In this document: piece by piece, positions 32,637-41,055 of the stretch | How positions within the stretch are numbered: the first letter of the stretch is position 1 | Layout of the letters: each line of letters starts with the position of its first letter | Origin: Phenylobacterium sp. | Lineage (GTDB): Bacteria; Pseudomonadota; Alphaproteobacteria; Caulobacterales; Caulobacteraceae | Length of the DNA: 59,236 nucleotides | Assembly (NCBI RefSeq): GCF_025934275.1 | Contig: NZ_JAICYI010000013.1 | Span: forward strand, 1-59,236 | Reading direction: 5' to 3' | Translations under genes and position numbers: made by a program | The notes under the pieces: model-generated | Told to the model about the DNA's origin: nothing | What the model saw: only the letters and a program-made list of their open reading frames with translations | The model's database searches: none

Positions 32637-34733
32637 ATGAGAGCTCGGGTTTCGGTTGCGGCCGCGCTCTGCGCAGCCATCGCGCTGGCCGGGTGCCAGC
32701 GGCCGGTGGACGCGGCCCGCATCGGCGCCGCAGACCCCAACGAGTGGCTGACCTATGGCCGGACCTATGACGAGCAGCGCTTTTCGCCGCTCGCGCAGAT
32801 CAACCCTCAGACCGTGGGCAAGCTGGGCGTCGCCTGGTGGGCGAGCTTCGACACCAGCCGCGGCCAGGAGGCGACGCCGCTGGAATCCGATGGCGTGCTC
32901 TACACCACCACCGCCTGGTCGAAGGTCTTCGCCTTCGACGCGCGCACGGGCAAGCGGCTGTGGGCCTTCGATCCGCAGGTCCCCGGAGAGAAGGGCTTCA
33001 ACGCCTGCTGCGACGTGGTCAACCGCGGCGTCGCGCTCTGGAAGGGCCGCGTCTACGTGGGCACGATCGACGGACGGCTGATCGCGCTCGACGCGCGCAC
33101 CGGCCTGGTCCGCTGGACCGTCCAGACCACCGACCCCCGTCAGCCCTACACCATCACCGGCGCGCCGCGCGCCGTGAAGGGCATGATCCTGATCGGCAAC
33201 GGCGGGGCGGAATACCCGGTCCGCGGCTATCTCTCGGCCTATGACGCCGCCACCGGCGCCCTGAAGTGGCGCTTCCAGATGACCCCCAATCCGACCGGCG
33301 CGCCGGATAACGCCGCCTCCGATCCGATCATGCGGACGCTGGCGGCAAAGACCTGGAATGAGGGCGCCTGGAAGAAGAACGGCGGCGGCGCGACGCCGTG
33401 GAACGCCATCACCTACGATCCAACGACCGATTTGATCTACACCGGCACGGGAAACGCCGGGCCCTGGAGCGACACCATCCGCACCGGCGGCAAAGGTGAC
33501 AACCTGTTCGCCGCCTCCATCGTAGCGCTGCACGCCGACACCGGCGCCTACGCCTGGCACTACCAGACCACCCCGCGCGACGCCTGGGACTACGACGCCG
33601 TCGAGCAGCTCATGGTGGCGGACGTGCCGGTCGGCGGACAGACGCGTCACGTGCTGATGCAGGCCAACAAGAACGGCTTCTTCTATGTGCTCGACGCGGC
33701 GAGCGGGAAGCTGATCTCGGCCGAGAAATTCGTGCCCGTGGACTGGGCGACCAAGATCGACATGCACACCGGACGGCCCGTGGAGGCGCCCGGCGCGCGG
33801 TATGCCGGCGACAGCGAGAGCCACCAACGCTCCGGCGCGCTCGGCGGCCACAACTGGCAACCGATGGCCTACAGCCCGAAGCAGTGCCTGGTCTACATCC
33901 CGGCCATGGTCAGCCGCGGCTCCTATGCCGACGCGCAGGGCTTCACCTTCGAACAGGGCGCCTGGAACACGGGCATGCGGCGCGCCGCGGGCGGACCTTC
34001 CGCCGCCAAGCTTGCTGCGCCGGCGGCTGCGGCCGCGACAACGCGCGAGCCTCCGATGGGCGAGCTGATCGCCTGGGATCCAGCGGCGGCGAAGCCGCGC
34101 TGGACGGTCCGCTATCCGCAGTCGTGGACGAGCGGCGTGCTCGCCACCGGCGGCGGGCTGGTCTTCCACGCCGCGGGCCACGAGCTCGCGGCGTACGATG
34201 CGGCCAGCGGCAAGCCGCTCTGGACCTACGACACCGGCGCGAATGCGATTGCGCCGGCCATGACCTACGCTCTCGATGGCCAGCAGTACGTCGCGCTGAT
34301 GGTGGGCTACGGCGGCGCGGGCGGCATGGGCGGCGACCAGCCGCGGCGCAAGGGCCGCCTCCTGGTCTTCAAGCTCGGCGGGACGGTGAAGCCGGCAGCC
34401 TATCCGGCCCCCGTGACGCCGCCGCCGCTGGACCTGACCGCCGCCGAGCCGTCGAAGGGCGACGCCGATCACGGCGCGAGGCTCTACGGCCAGTTCTGCG
34501 GGACGTGCCACGGCGGCGGCGTCTTCCTGCCCAACCTGCCGCGCTCGCCCGCGATCCTGAGCCAGGCGGGCTTCAGGGCCATCGTGTTCGACGGCGCCAA
34601 GAAGGATCAGGGGATGGCGCCGTTCAGCCGGTTCCTGAACGAAGGCGACGTCGAGGACGTCCGCGCCTACCTGCTCTGGAAAGCCCGCACCGATTCCGCC
34701 GCCCACGTGGTGGCGAGCGGGCACGCGCAGTAG
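32637..34733 (+). CDS. PQQ-dependent quinohemoprotein alcohol dehydrogenase (lipoprotein form)
   Basis: A 698-residue periplasmic dehydrogenase. The N-terminal signal ends in a lipobox LAGC, suggesting membrane tethering. The eight-bladed PQQ propeller includes the vicinal disulfide Cys124-Cys125 (NACCDVV) and the active-site segment DAWDYDAVEQ with catalytic Asp318 and a second Asp320 two residues later. The C-terminal cytochrome c domain has haem motif CGTCH (Cys621, Cys624, His625) and a probable Met ligand in QGMAPF. It oxidises an alcohol and passes electrons through its haem to the respiratory chain. Start ATG 32637 lies 8 nt after GGGGAC. No PQQ biosynthesis genes are in the window. 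Confidence 0.93.
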   Translation: MRARVSVAAALCAAIALAGCQRPVDAARIGAADPNEWLTYGRTYDEQRFSPLAQINPQTVGKLGVAWWASFDTSRGQEATPLESDGVLYTTTAWSKVFAFDARTGKRLWAFDPQVPGEKGFNACCDVVNRGVALWKGRVYVGTIDGRLIALDARTGLVRWTVQTTDPRQPYTITGAPRAVKGMILIGNGGAEYPVRGYLSAYDAATGALKWRFQMTPNPTGAPDNAASDPIMRTLAAKTWNEGAWKKNGGGATPWNAITYDPTTDLIYTGTGNAGPWSDTIRTGGKGDNLFAASIVALHADTGAYAWHYQTTPRDAWDYDAVEQLMVADVPVGGQTRHVLMQANKNGFFYVLDAASGKLISAEKFVPVDWATKIDMHTGRPVEAPGARYAGDSESHQRSGALGGHNWQPMAYSPKQCLVYIPAMVSRGSYADAQGFTFEQGAWNTGMRRAAGGPSAAKLAAPAAAAATTREPPMGELIAWDPAAAKPRWTVRYPQSWTSGVLATGGGLVFHAAGHELAAYDAASGKPLWTYDTGANAIAPAMTYALDGQQYVALMVGYGGAGGMGGDQPRRKGRLLVFKLGGTVKPAAYPAPVTPPPLDLTAAEPSKGDADHGARLYGQFCGTCHGGGVFLPNLPRSPAILSQAGFRAIVFDGAKKDQGMAPFSRFLNEGDVEDVRAYLLWKARTDSAAHVVASGHAQ

Positions 34734-35306
34734 TCAGCTGCGGAAGTTGCGAAACGTGATCGAGTAGCGGAGCTGCGCTGCGGGCGGGATCGAGTGTTCC
34801 CAGTCGGTGCGCGCCGGCCCGGAGAGCAGGTAGGCGGAGCGTGGGGCCAGGGTGATCGCCTTCCGCTCGAAGCCCTGCGGCGTGCGCCGCCGCAGGCGGA
34901 ACGCGCAGGGCGCGAGCAGCGAGACGCCGACGACCTCGGCGAACACCGGGCGGTCGCGGTGCCAGCCGATCGGGGCGCCCGGCTCGTACTTGTTGATCAG
35001 CACCTGCTGCATGTCTTCCGCGCGGTGGCCGGCGAGCGCGGCGGCCCTCGCCCGCACCGCGACGAGCTGCGGCGGCAGGCCCTCGGCCTTCTCGAGGTGG
35101 GTGCGGTTGAAGTCGTACTTCCAGCCGAACGAGACCACCTGCCGCCGGCCCTCGTAGCCGCGGAACTGGAAGGGCTCGAAGGGCAGCGTCGCAAGCCAGC
35201 CGGCGAGCTCGGCCTCCTCTTCGGGTGAGACGAATTCCGACCGGTAGACCATGCCTTCCGGCAGGTCAGAGAAAAGACTGGGCTGCTGGGCGGCGGCTCT
35301 GGCCAT
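34734..35306 (-). CDS. AlkB-like 2-oxoglutarate/Fe(II) dioxygenase
   Basis: A 190-residue protein with the AlkB-like fold: metal ligands His116-x-Asp118 (GWHRDRPVF) and His171 (DWEHSIPP), and the 2-oxoglutarate-binding Arg180 (LRYSITFR). QQVLINKYEPGAPI matches the nucleotide-recognition region of AlkB homologues. It could repair alkylated nucleic acids, or be one of the AlkB relatives with other substrates. There is no adjacent Ada. The stop codon abuts the PQQ dehydrogenase stop without a gap. The upstream 85 nt, shared with the DUF6065 gene, contains an imperfect inverted repeat. Confidence 0.9.
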   Translation of the reverse strand: MARAAAQQPSLFSDLPEGMVYRSEFVSPEEEAELAGWLATLPFEPFQFRGYEGRRQVVSFGWKYDFNRTHLEKAEGLPPQLVAVRARAAALAGHRAEDMQQVLINKYEPGAPIGWHRDRPVFAEVVGVSLLAPCAFRLRRRTPQGFERKAITLAPRSAYLLSGPARTDWEHSIPPAAQLRYSITFRNFRS

Positions 35307-35312
35307 GGCCGC

Positions 35313-35349
35313 ATCCTAACGCTGCGGCCCGGCGCCGCGATGCTAGGAT
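35313..35349. promoter_or_regulatory. Imperfect inverted repeat in the AlkB-like/DUF6065 divergent promoter region
   Basis: ATCCTA at 35313-35318 pairs with TAGGAT at 35344-35349. Inside, GCGGC pairs with GCCGC around CCGGC, leaving 5-nt internal loops. It begins 7 nt upstream of the AlkB-like start. It may be an operator or an RNA hairpin; nothing more can be said. Confidence 0.35.
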
Positions 35350-35391
35350 TGCCGCCTTGAACCGGGGACGGAAAAAGGCAGGTTAGGACGC

Positions 35392-36186
35392 ATGCAGCTG
35401 GAATGCTTCACCACCATGGCCGAGCCGCCGAAGATGATCCCCGGCCGGCCCGAGCGGAAATGGATGGACGGTTTCGCGGGTCGCGCCCCCTATCGCTGCC
35501 TGCCGCTCACCATGGCCAACACCACCGGCTGGGAAATCCTCTGCCCGTTCGGCTTCACCGCCGAGTGGAACGGCGGAACGGGCACGAACGCGATCCGCAT
35601 CCTGCCGGATCCGCCGCTGAAGGAGGCGAGCCACATCGTCATGTCCCACTTCGCCTACGGGACGCTGACCTTCCATACGGGGTATCTCTTCCGCACTCAG
35701 CCGGGCTGGGCCGTGCTGGCGGGCGGACCGCCCAATCACGTCAAGCACGGCATCCAGCCGCTGACCGGGCTGGTGGAGACCGACTGGCTGCCCTTCCCCT
35801 TCACCATGAACTGGCTGTTCACGGCGCCCGGGCGCATCCGCTTCGAGAAGGACGAACCCTTCTGTTTCATCAATGTGGTGGAGCACAATCGGCTGGAGGG
35901 ATTCGAGCCGGTCATCCGGACGCTGGAGAGCGAGCCCGAGCTGAAGCGGGAATACGAGACCTGGTCGAGCTCGCGCGCCGAGTTCAACCAGCAGCTGAAG
36001 GCGGGCGATCCCGAGGCCCTCAAGCGGTCCTGGCAGAAGTTCTACTTCCGCGGCGAGACGCTCGAAGGCGGCAAGGTCGAAAGCCACGTCAACAAGCGCC
36101 GATTGAAGACGCCGGAGAAGGAGTCTTCGAATGTCAATTCCGCCACTCCGCCAGGACCTGGCCGCTCACCGGGTCCTCGAAGCTAA
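35392..36186 (+). CDS. DUF6065 family protein
   Basis: A 264-residue soluble protein beginning MQLECFTTMAEPPKMIPG, with conserved-looking GWEILCPFGFTAEWNGG, SHFAYGTLTFHTGYLFRT and FINVVEHNRLEGFEPVIRTL segments that match the DUF6065 pattern as I recall it. No catalytic motif or signal peptide is evident; function unknown. The GTTAGGACGC spacer gives only a weak Shine-Dalgarno sequence. The last 53 nt overlap the end of the convergent lipoprotein gene, and the C-terminal tail encoded there (Pro/Gly/Ser-rich) looks unconserved, so the ancestral stop may have been earlier. Confidence 0.75.
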   Translation: MQLECFTTMAEPPKMIPGRPERKWMDGFAGRAPYRCLPLTMANTTGWEILCPFGFTAEWNGGTGTNAIRILPDPPLKEASHIVMSHFAYGTLTFHTGYLFRTQPGWAVLAGGPPNHVKHGIQPLTGLVETDWLPFPFTMNWLFTAPGRIRFEKDEPFCFINVVEHNRLEGFEPVIRTLESEPELKREYETWSSSRAEFNQQLKAGDPEALKRSWQKFYFRGETLEGGKVESHVNKRRLKTPEKESSNVNSATPPGPGRSPGPRS

Positions 36187-36946
36187 CGCGGTCGAACTCG
36201 ACCGCGACAAGGCAGGCAGGGCGCTGATCGGGCCCCTCGCTGCGGCACCGGATGGGCTGGCGGTCGCCGAAGTCGGCGATCCGGCCCGCGAGCACCAGGC
36301 GGAAGCCCTGCACGCGGAGCAAGCCCGGCTCGATCTTCTTGACCACCTCGTAGCCGCGCGCGCCGTGCCGCAGCACGCGCGACTCGCCGGGCGCGAACAA
36401 GCGCGCCAGGCCCAACGTCTCGGGAGTGGCCGGCGCAGGGGCCGCCGACGCGGGCGCGCGGATGGCGGGACAGGCGTCCGACGCGATCCAGGGCCGTCTC
36501 AGCCAGAACCCCTCGATGGCCTCGATGGGGGCGGGGCCGGCGAGGGCGCGCACCCAGGGCGTCGTGGTCCAGGTCTCGGGACGCGCCTGCAAGCTGAGCG
36601 CGCCGCGTTTGGCGTCGACGGTGTAGCCGACGTCGGCCTCAGGCGCTTCCCCCGCGCAGCCGAACGGCAAGCGCGCCTCGAAACGCTCGCCGATCAGGTC
36701 GGCGAGCGCCGGCGGGTAGGGCCGTCCCAGCGCATAGGCGTCGGAAGCCGATGCGGCCGCGGAGATCAGCTGCGCGCGCTCGACCGGGCCCAGGGGCGGG
36801 ACCGGAGCCGCAGCGGCCGGCGGCTGGACAGGGGCCGGCGCGGGGGCGGGCCGCTCCGCCCGTCGGCAGCTCGACAATGCGACGAGAGCGGCCGCCGCGA
36901 GCGCGAGCGCGACGGCCGGCCTCGTCGACGTGTGGCGCGGGACCAT
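36134..36946 (-). CDS. Predicted lipoprotein of unknown function
   Basis: A 270-residue protein with signal peptide (AVALALAAAALVALSSC), lipobox-like LSSC, a Pro/Ala-rich linker and a globular part with several Cys (FGCAGEAP, ASDACPAIR, PIRCRSEGPDQRPACLVAVEFD). I do not recognise a family. The start at ATG 36946 fits the signal peptide; the in-frame ATG at 37015 lies across the divergent permease promoter. Its 3' end overlaps the DUF6065 gene by 53 nt on the opposite strand. Confidence 0.7.
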   Translation of the reverse strand: MVPRHTSTRPAVALALAAAALVALSSCRRAERPAPAPAPVQPPAAAAPVPPLGPVERAQLISAAASASDAYALGRPYPPALADLIGERFEARLPFGCAGEAPEADVGYTVDAKRGALSLQARPETWTTTPWVRALAGPAPIEAIEGFWLRRPWIASDACPAIRAPASAAPAPATPETLGLARLFAPGESRVLRHGARGYEVVKKIEPGLLRVQGFRLVLAGRIADFGDRQPIRCRSEGPDQRPACLVAVEFDRVSFEDPVSGQVLAEWRN

Positions 36947-37025
36947 GCCCAGACGATAGCAGACGCTGCGCGGACGCCCACACCTGCAGCTTGACGCTGG
37001 CCTATTGCTTCCCATCCATGGGCGG

Positions 37026-38339
37026 ATGAGCTTCGACCAGGCTGTCGCGCTCGCCGTCCTGATCGCGGTCGTCGGCGCCCTGATCTGGGGCCGTTTCCGG
37101 TCCGACGCCGTAGCGCTTGCCGGAGCTGCGGCGCTGGTCGGAGCCGGCGTGGTGCGCCCCGCCGAGATCCAGAGTGCGTTCGCAAGCCCTGCGCTGATCG
37201 CGCTCGCCTCCCTCTTCGTGATCGCCTACGCCATGGAGCTGTCCGGCCTCATCGGCGCCCTGATCCGACACGCCGTGCGGCTCTGCCGTGTGTTCGGGGC
37301 GGCAGGGCTGTGGATCGTCATCGTGCTTTGCGGGGCGGCGTCCGCCTTCCTAAACAACACGCCGATCGTGGTGATCGCCTCGCCCGTCGTCCGCGACGTC
37401 GCGCACTCCCTCGGCCTGTCGCCGCGGCGGTTCCTGATCCCGCTCTCCTACGCAACGGTGCTCGGCGGCTGCTGCACCCTGATCGGCACCTCGACGAACC
37501 TCCTGGTCAACGACATGGCCCGGAACGCCGGCCAGCCCACGTTCGGGGTCTTCGAGATCACCCCGGTGGCGCTCGCCCTGGCGGCGGTCGGCGGGCTCTA
37601 CCTGCTGCTGTTCGGCGGCGCGATCCTCGGACGGGACGACCCCGCCCCCATGCGATCGAAGGCGATCGCCGCCGCGGAGGCCGCGCAGACCAGCGATGTG
37701 GCGCTTGGCGACGTCAGCCTCTTCGCGGCGGCGGACCGGCCGCTCGACACCGGGCGCGCGCTGATCTCGCTCGGCGTGTTCGTCGGCGTCGTCGCGGTGG
37801 CGGCGCTGGGCTATGCCCCGATCGCATCGTCCGCCTTCACCGGCGCAGTCCTGCTCGTGGTCCTGCGGGTCATCCGGCCGGAAGAGGCCTACAAGGGGCT
37901 GCGGCCCGACATCCTGCTGCTGATCGCCGGCATGGTGGTCGTGGGGCTGGCGCTGCAGCTGAGCGGCCTGGCCGATCGCGCGACGGCGTCCATGCTGCAG
38001 CTGGTGCAGGGCCTCGGCCCGTGCACGGCGCTCGCCCTGCTCTATGGCGTAACGCTGGTGCTCACGGAGGCGCTCTCCAACGCCGCGGTGGCCGTGCTGA
38101 TGACCCCGGTGGCGGTGGCGCTGGCCGACAGCCTTTCGGTGAGCCCCAAGCCTTTCCTGGCCGCGGTCATGCTGGCGGCGAGCGCCGCTTTCGCGACGCC
38201 GTTCGGCTATCAGACCAACGTCCTGGTCTATCAGATGGGCGGGTACCGTTATTTCGACTTCGTGCGCATCGGACTGCCGCTCAACCTGCTCACCTGGGCG
38301 ACGGCCATGGCCGCGCTGCCGGCCACATTTCCATTCTGA
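37026..38339 (+). CDS. SLC13/DASS-type anion permease
   Basis: A 437-residue membrane protein with about eleven hydrophobic segments. The two SLC13 signature loops are present: FLNNTPIVVIASPVVRD followed by GTSTNLLVND in the first half, and SNAAVAVLMTPVAVALAD followed by TPFGYQTN in the second half. This is the two-fold repeat that binds Na+/H+ and an anion such as a dicarboxylate or sulfate. It has no TrkA-C domains, unlike many bacterial members. Start ATG 37026 is preferred over an in-frame TTG 21 nt upstream. It ends 3 nt before the convergent alpha/beta hydrolase. Confidence 0.88.
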   Translation: MSFDQAVALAVLIAVVGALIWGRFRSDAVALAGAAALVGAGVVRPAEIQSAFASPALIALASLFVIAYAMELSGLIGALIRHAVRLCRVFGAAGLWIVIVLCGAASAFLNNTPIVVIASPVVRDVAHSLGLSPRRFLIPLSYATVLGGCCTLIGTSTNLLVNDMARNAGQPTFGVFEITPVALALAAVGGLYLLLFGGAILGRDDPAPMRSKAIAAAEAAQTSDVALGDVSLFAAADRPLDTGRALISLGVFVGVVAVAALGYAPIASSAFTGAVLLVVLRVIRPEEAYKGLRPDILLLIAGMVVVGLALQLSGLADRATASMLQLVQGLGPCTALALLYGVTLVLTEALSNAAVAVLMTPVAVALADSLSVSPKPFLAAVMLAASAAFATPFGYQTNVLVYQMGGYRYFDFVRIGLPLNLLTWATAMAALPATFPF

Positions 38340-38342
38340 CGC

Positions 38343-39119
38343 CTAGCCGAGCCGCGACACCGCCTCGGCCACCGCGTCGGTCTTCTCGACGATCACCATG
38401 TGTCCCGCCTCAGGGATGGAGACGAGCTCGCAGCTCTGGATTCCCTTCTTGAAGGCGTGGGCGTAGGTCGGCGGGATCAGCTTGTCGGAGTCGCCCCAGA
38501 CCAGCACCGTGCGCGCCTTGATCCGGTAGAGCCGGCTGGCGAGGCCCCGCTCCGGGATAGGGAACAGGATGCGCCCTGCCATGCCCAGCTGGCGGGCGTT
38601 GGTGACCAGATAAGTCTGCAGGAAGTTTGGGTCCTCGACGTTGCGGTTGGCCGTCAGGATCGCCGCGCCCGCCTCGGCGTCGTGGAACAGGAGCGCCGGC
38701 ATTTCGTAGGGCAGAATAGTGAAGAGGTCGACGATCGGATGCTCGTCGTCCCACAGGCCCGCCGGCGCGATCAGCGCCAGGCGCGAGACGTCGTTGGGCT
38801 GGATGGCGGCCATCTCGGCCGCGATCATCCCGCCCATCGAATGGCCGACGAGGATCGGATCCTTCAGCCCGAGCGCGGCGACGACGTCCCAGGTGTGCAG
38901 GGTGAAATCCAGCATGTCGCGGATCTCGGGCGCTTCCTGGCTGTCGCCGTAGCCGGGCACCAGCGGCGCATAGACGTGGTGGTTCCTGGCCAGCGCATTG
39001 ACGAACGGATCCTCCGCGGTCACGCCGCCGGCGCCGTGCAGGAAGACGAGGTCGGGGCCGGATCCGCCTTCGACGTAGCGGACCGGCGCGTGCGGGGTCT
39101 GGACGGTCTTCAGTTCCAT
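38343..39119 (-). CDS. Alpha/beta-fold hydrolase
   Basis: A 258-residue hydrolase. The oxyanion region VFLHGAGG, the nucleophile elbow GHSMGG (catalytic Ser), the acid in VWGDSDKLIPP and the catalytic His in PEAGHMVIVEK are intact. There is no signal peptide. It follows the LLM oxidoreductase gene by 13 nt on the same strand, with GAGGAGAGG before its ATG, so the pair probably processes one substrate. This may be oxygenation followed by ester or C-C bond hydrolysis (inference). The substrate is unknown. Confidence 0.9.
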   Translation of the reverse strand: MELKTVQTPHAPVRYVEGGSGPDLVFLHGAGGVTAEDPFVNALARNHHVYAPLVPGYGDSQEAPEIRDMLDFTLHTWDVVAALGLKDPILVGHSMGGMIAAEMAAIQPNDVSRLALIAPAGLWDDEHPIVDLFTILPYEMPALLFHDAEAGAAILTANRNVEDPNFLQTYLVTNARQLGMAGRILFPIPERGLASRLYRIKARTVLVWGDSDKLIPPTYAHAFKKGIQSCELVSIPEAGHMVIVEKTDAVAEAVSRLG

Positions 39120-39132
39120 GATCGTCCTCTCC

Positions 39133-40389
39133 TCACTCGGCCGGGATCGGCGCGCGAAGCGGCTCGGCCGGCAAGGAGCCCGGCTTCACCTGCTTGATCG
39201 GGTGGCACCAGAAGCGCTCGTCGTCGGCGTGCTCCGGGAACATGTTCCTGAGCTTCGGCATCACCTTCTCGGCGAACAGCTTGGTCGAGTACATGCACTT
39301 CTCGGCGGGCATGTTCCCGACATGCATCAGGCAGAAGATGTTGCCGACGTGGAGGCCCTTGGCGAGCTCCTCCATCCGCTGGCGCACGGTTTCGGGGGAG
39401 CCCGCGATTACGTGCCCCCCCTCGGTCAGGTCCTTCCAGGTGAGCTCGCTGAAGCCCTGCGGGCGGCCGTATTGCGACAGCGCGCCGGACTGGATGGTCT
39501 TGATCGTGCGGTAGCCCGGGGCGTCGGCGAATCCCGGATAGACGTGCAGGCAGCGGTTGTAGAAGTAGTCGATGTGCGGCGCGTAGAGGCGCTCGGCCTC
39601 CTCGTCGGTCTCCGCGACGCAGATCGTCTGCGCGAAGCCCGCGCGATAGGGGCTCTTGTCCGGGGCGCCGCGCTCCTCGACCCGCTTCCAGTAGCCGTCC
39701 ATCAGCGCCTTGGCGCGGAGGTAGCCGGTGAAGCTGAGGTAGGAGTACGAGTAGGTGTTGTCGATGCAGAAGTCGTAGGTCTCGACCGAGCCGCCGCCCG
39801 GGATGTGCACCGGCGGACGCGGCTGCTGGATCGGCCGCGGCCAGATGTTGACGTGCCGCAGCTTGTTGTAGCGGCCGTTGAAGGCGAACGGCTCGCGGGT
39901 TGTCCAGGCCTTGATGATCAGTTCGTGCGCCTCGGCGTATTTCTCGCGCGTCAGCGAGGGGATCTGGCCATAGCAGTAGTTGGTGTCCATCGAAGTGCCG
40001 ACCGGGAACCCGGCCACCAGCCGCCCGCCGGAGATGCAGTCCAGCATCGCGAACTCTTCCGCCACCCGGACCGGCGGGTTGTAGAGCGCGATGGAGTTGC
40101 CCAGCACCACCAGCGCCACGTCCTGCGTGCGGCGCGCCAGGCCGGCGGCGATGATGTTCGGCGAGGGCATGATGCCGTAGCCGTTCTGGTGGTGCTCGTT
40201 GACCCCGATGCCATCGAACCCGAGGGAGGCGGCGTACTCCAGGAGGTCCATGTAGCGGTTGTAGACCTCGTGGCTCTTCACCGGGTCGAACAGTCGCTGG
40301 TCGATGTCGACCCATACCGAGCGGTTGGTCTCGCGGAAGTCGTCCGGCAGATAGGGCCAGGGCATCAGGTTGAACCAGGTGAACTTCAT
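39133..40389 (-). CDS. LLM-class flavin-dependent oxidoreductase (second copy)
   Basis: A 418-residue luciferase-like protein starting MKFTWFNLMPWPYLP. FDGIGVNEHHQNGYGIMPSP, LVVLGNSIALYNPPVRVAEE and the VHIPGGGSVET segment are family hallmarks. The start at ATG 40389 has GGAGG 6 nt upstream, and the longer frame would run through the OxyR-type palindrome. The C-terminus KCMYSTKLFAEKVMPKLRN is typical. It heads a two-gene unit with the alpha/beta hydrolase. It shares the divergent 177-nt region with dps. Substrate unknown; it differs clearly from the LLM gene at 7872-9182. Confidence 0.9.
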   Translation of the reverse strand: MKFTWFNLMPWPYLPDDFRETNRSVWVDIDQRLFDPVKSHEVYNRYMDLLEYAASLGFDGIGVNEHHQNGYGIMPSPNIIAAGLARRTQDVALVVLGNSIALYNPPVRVAEEFAMLDCISGGRLVAGFPVGTSMDTNYCYGQIPSLTREKYAEAHELIIKAWTTREPFAFNGRYNKLRHVNIWPRPIQQPRPPVHIPGGGSVETYDFCIDNTYSYSYLSFTGYLRAKALMDGYWKRVEERGAPDKSPYRAGFAQTICVAETDEEAERLYAPHIDYFYNRCLHVYPGFADAPGYRTIKTIQSGALSQYGRPQGFSELTWKDLTEGGHVIAGSPETVRQRMEELAKGLHVGNIFCLMHVGNMPAEKCMYSTKLFAEKVMPKLRNMFPEHADDERFWCHPIKQVKPGSLPAEPLRAPIPAE

Positions 40390-40471
40390 GGGCTCCTCCC
40401 AGGCCGTCTCTCTGCGCGGCGGTCTCCGTGAACGACGATAACCCAATGCGGGGCGGCGCCAAGCCGACTCG

Positions 40472-40492
40472 TGCATAGGCCTGCTCTATGCA
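40472..40492. promoter_or_regulatory. OxyR-type palindrome upstream of dps
   Basis: A perfect inverted repeat TGCATAG-N7-CTATGCA spans 40472-40492. It contains the OxyR half-site ATAG-N7-CTAT (40475-40489). The flanking quarter-sites expected 22 nt away are absent or weak (only CGAT at 40508-40511 partly fits). It lies 75-95 nt upstream of the dps start, a normal distance for an OxyR activation site, and 83 nt upstream of the divergent LLM gene. Confidence 0.6.
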
Positions 40493-40566
40493 AATTGCTT
40501 GGAAGATCGATTGGACCGGAGGGGCGCGGAAGCGGAGAACGGCGGTTCACAGCGAGGAGAACGGGC

Positions 40567-41046
40567 ATGGCCGACGACATCAACATCGGGATCGACGCCG
40601 AGGGGCGCGGCAAGGTCGCCGGCGGGCTTTCGCACCTGCTCGCCGACACCTACGCCGTCTATCTGAAGACCCACGGCTATCATTGGAACGTGGAGGGGCC
40701 GAACTTCGCGGCGCTGCACCAGCTGTTCATGACCCAGTACGCCGAGATGTGGGCGGCCATCGATCTGGTCGCCGAGCGGATCCGGGCGCTGGGCGCCTTC
40801 GCCCCGCAGGGGTGTCGCGCGTTCGCCGTCCTTTCGGGCGTGCAGGACGGCGATCCGGAGCAGAGCGCCGAGGCCATGCTGGCCGAGCTGGTCCGCGACC
40901 ACGAGGCGCTGGTCGCGGCCGCCCGCAAGGCGCGCGCGGCGGCCGATGCCGCCGGCGACGACGTGACCGCGAGCCTGATCGACGACCGGGTCGACGCCCA
41001 CGAGAAGCACGCCTGGATGCTGCGTGCGAGCCTGGGCCGGCGCTGA
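40567..41046 (+). CDS. dps: Dps family ferritin-like DNA-protecting protein
   Basis: A 159-residue dodecameric miniferritin. The intersubunit ferroxidase residues are His39 and His51 (GYHWNVEGPNFAALHQLF) with Asp66 and Glu70 (AIDLVAERIRALG). The position occupied by Asp67 in E. coli Dps is Met55 here, a variation I believe is common in some Dps clades. Dps oxidises Fe(II) with peroxide and shields DNA. The start at ATG 40567 has GAGGAG 8 nt upstream. A strong OxyR-type palindrome lies upstream. A Nudix gene follows after 9 nt. Confidence 0.95.
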   Translation: MADDINIGIDAEGRGKVAGGLSHLLADTYAVYLKTHGYHWNVEGPNFAALHQLFMTQYAEMWAAIDLVAERIRALGAFAPQGCRAFAVLSGVQDGDPEQSAEAMLAELVRDHEALVAAARKARAAADAAGDDVTASLIDDRVDAHEKHAWMLRASLGRR

Positions 41047-41055
41047 GGCCGCGGC

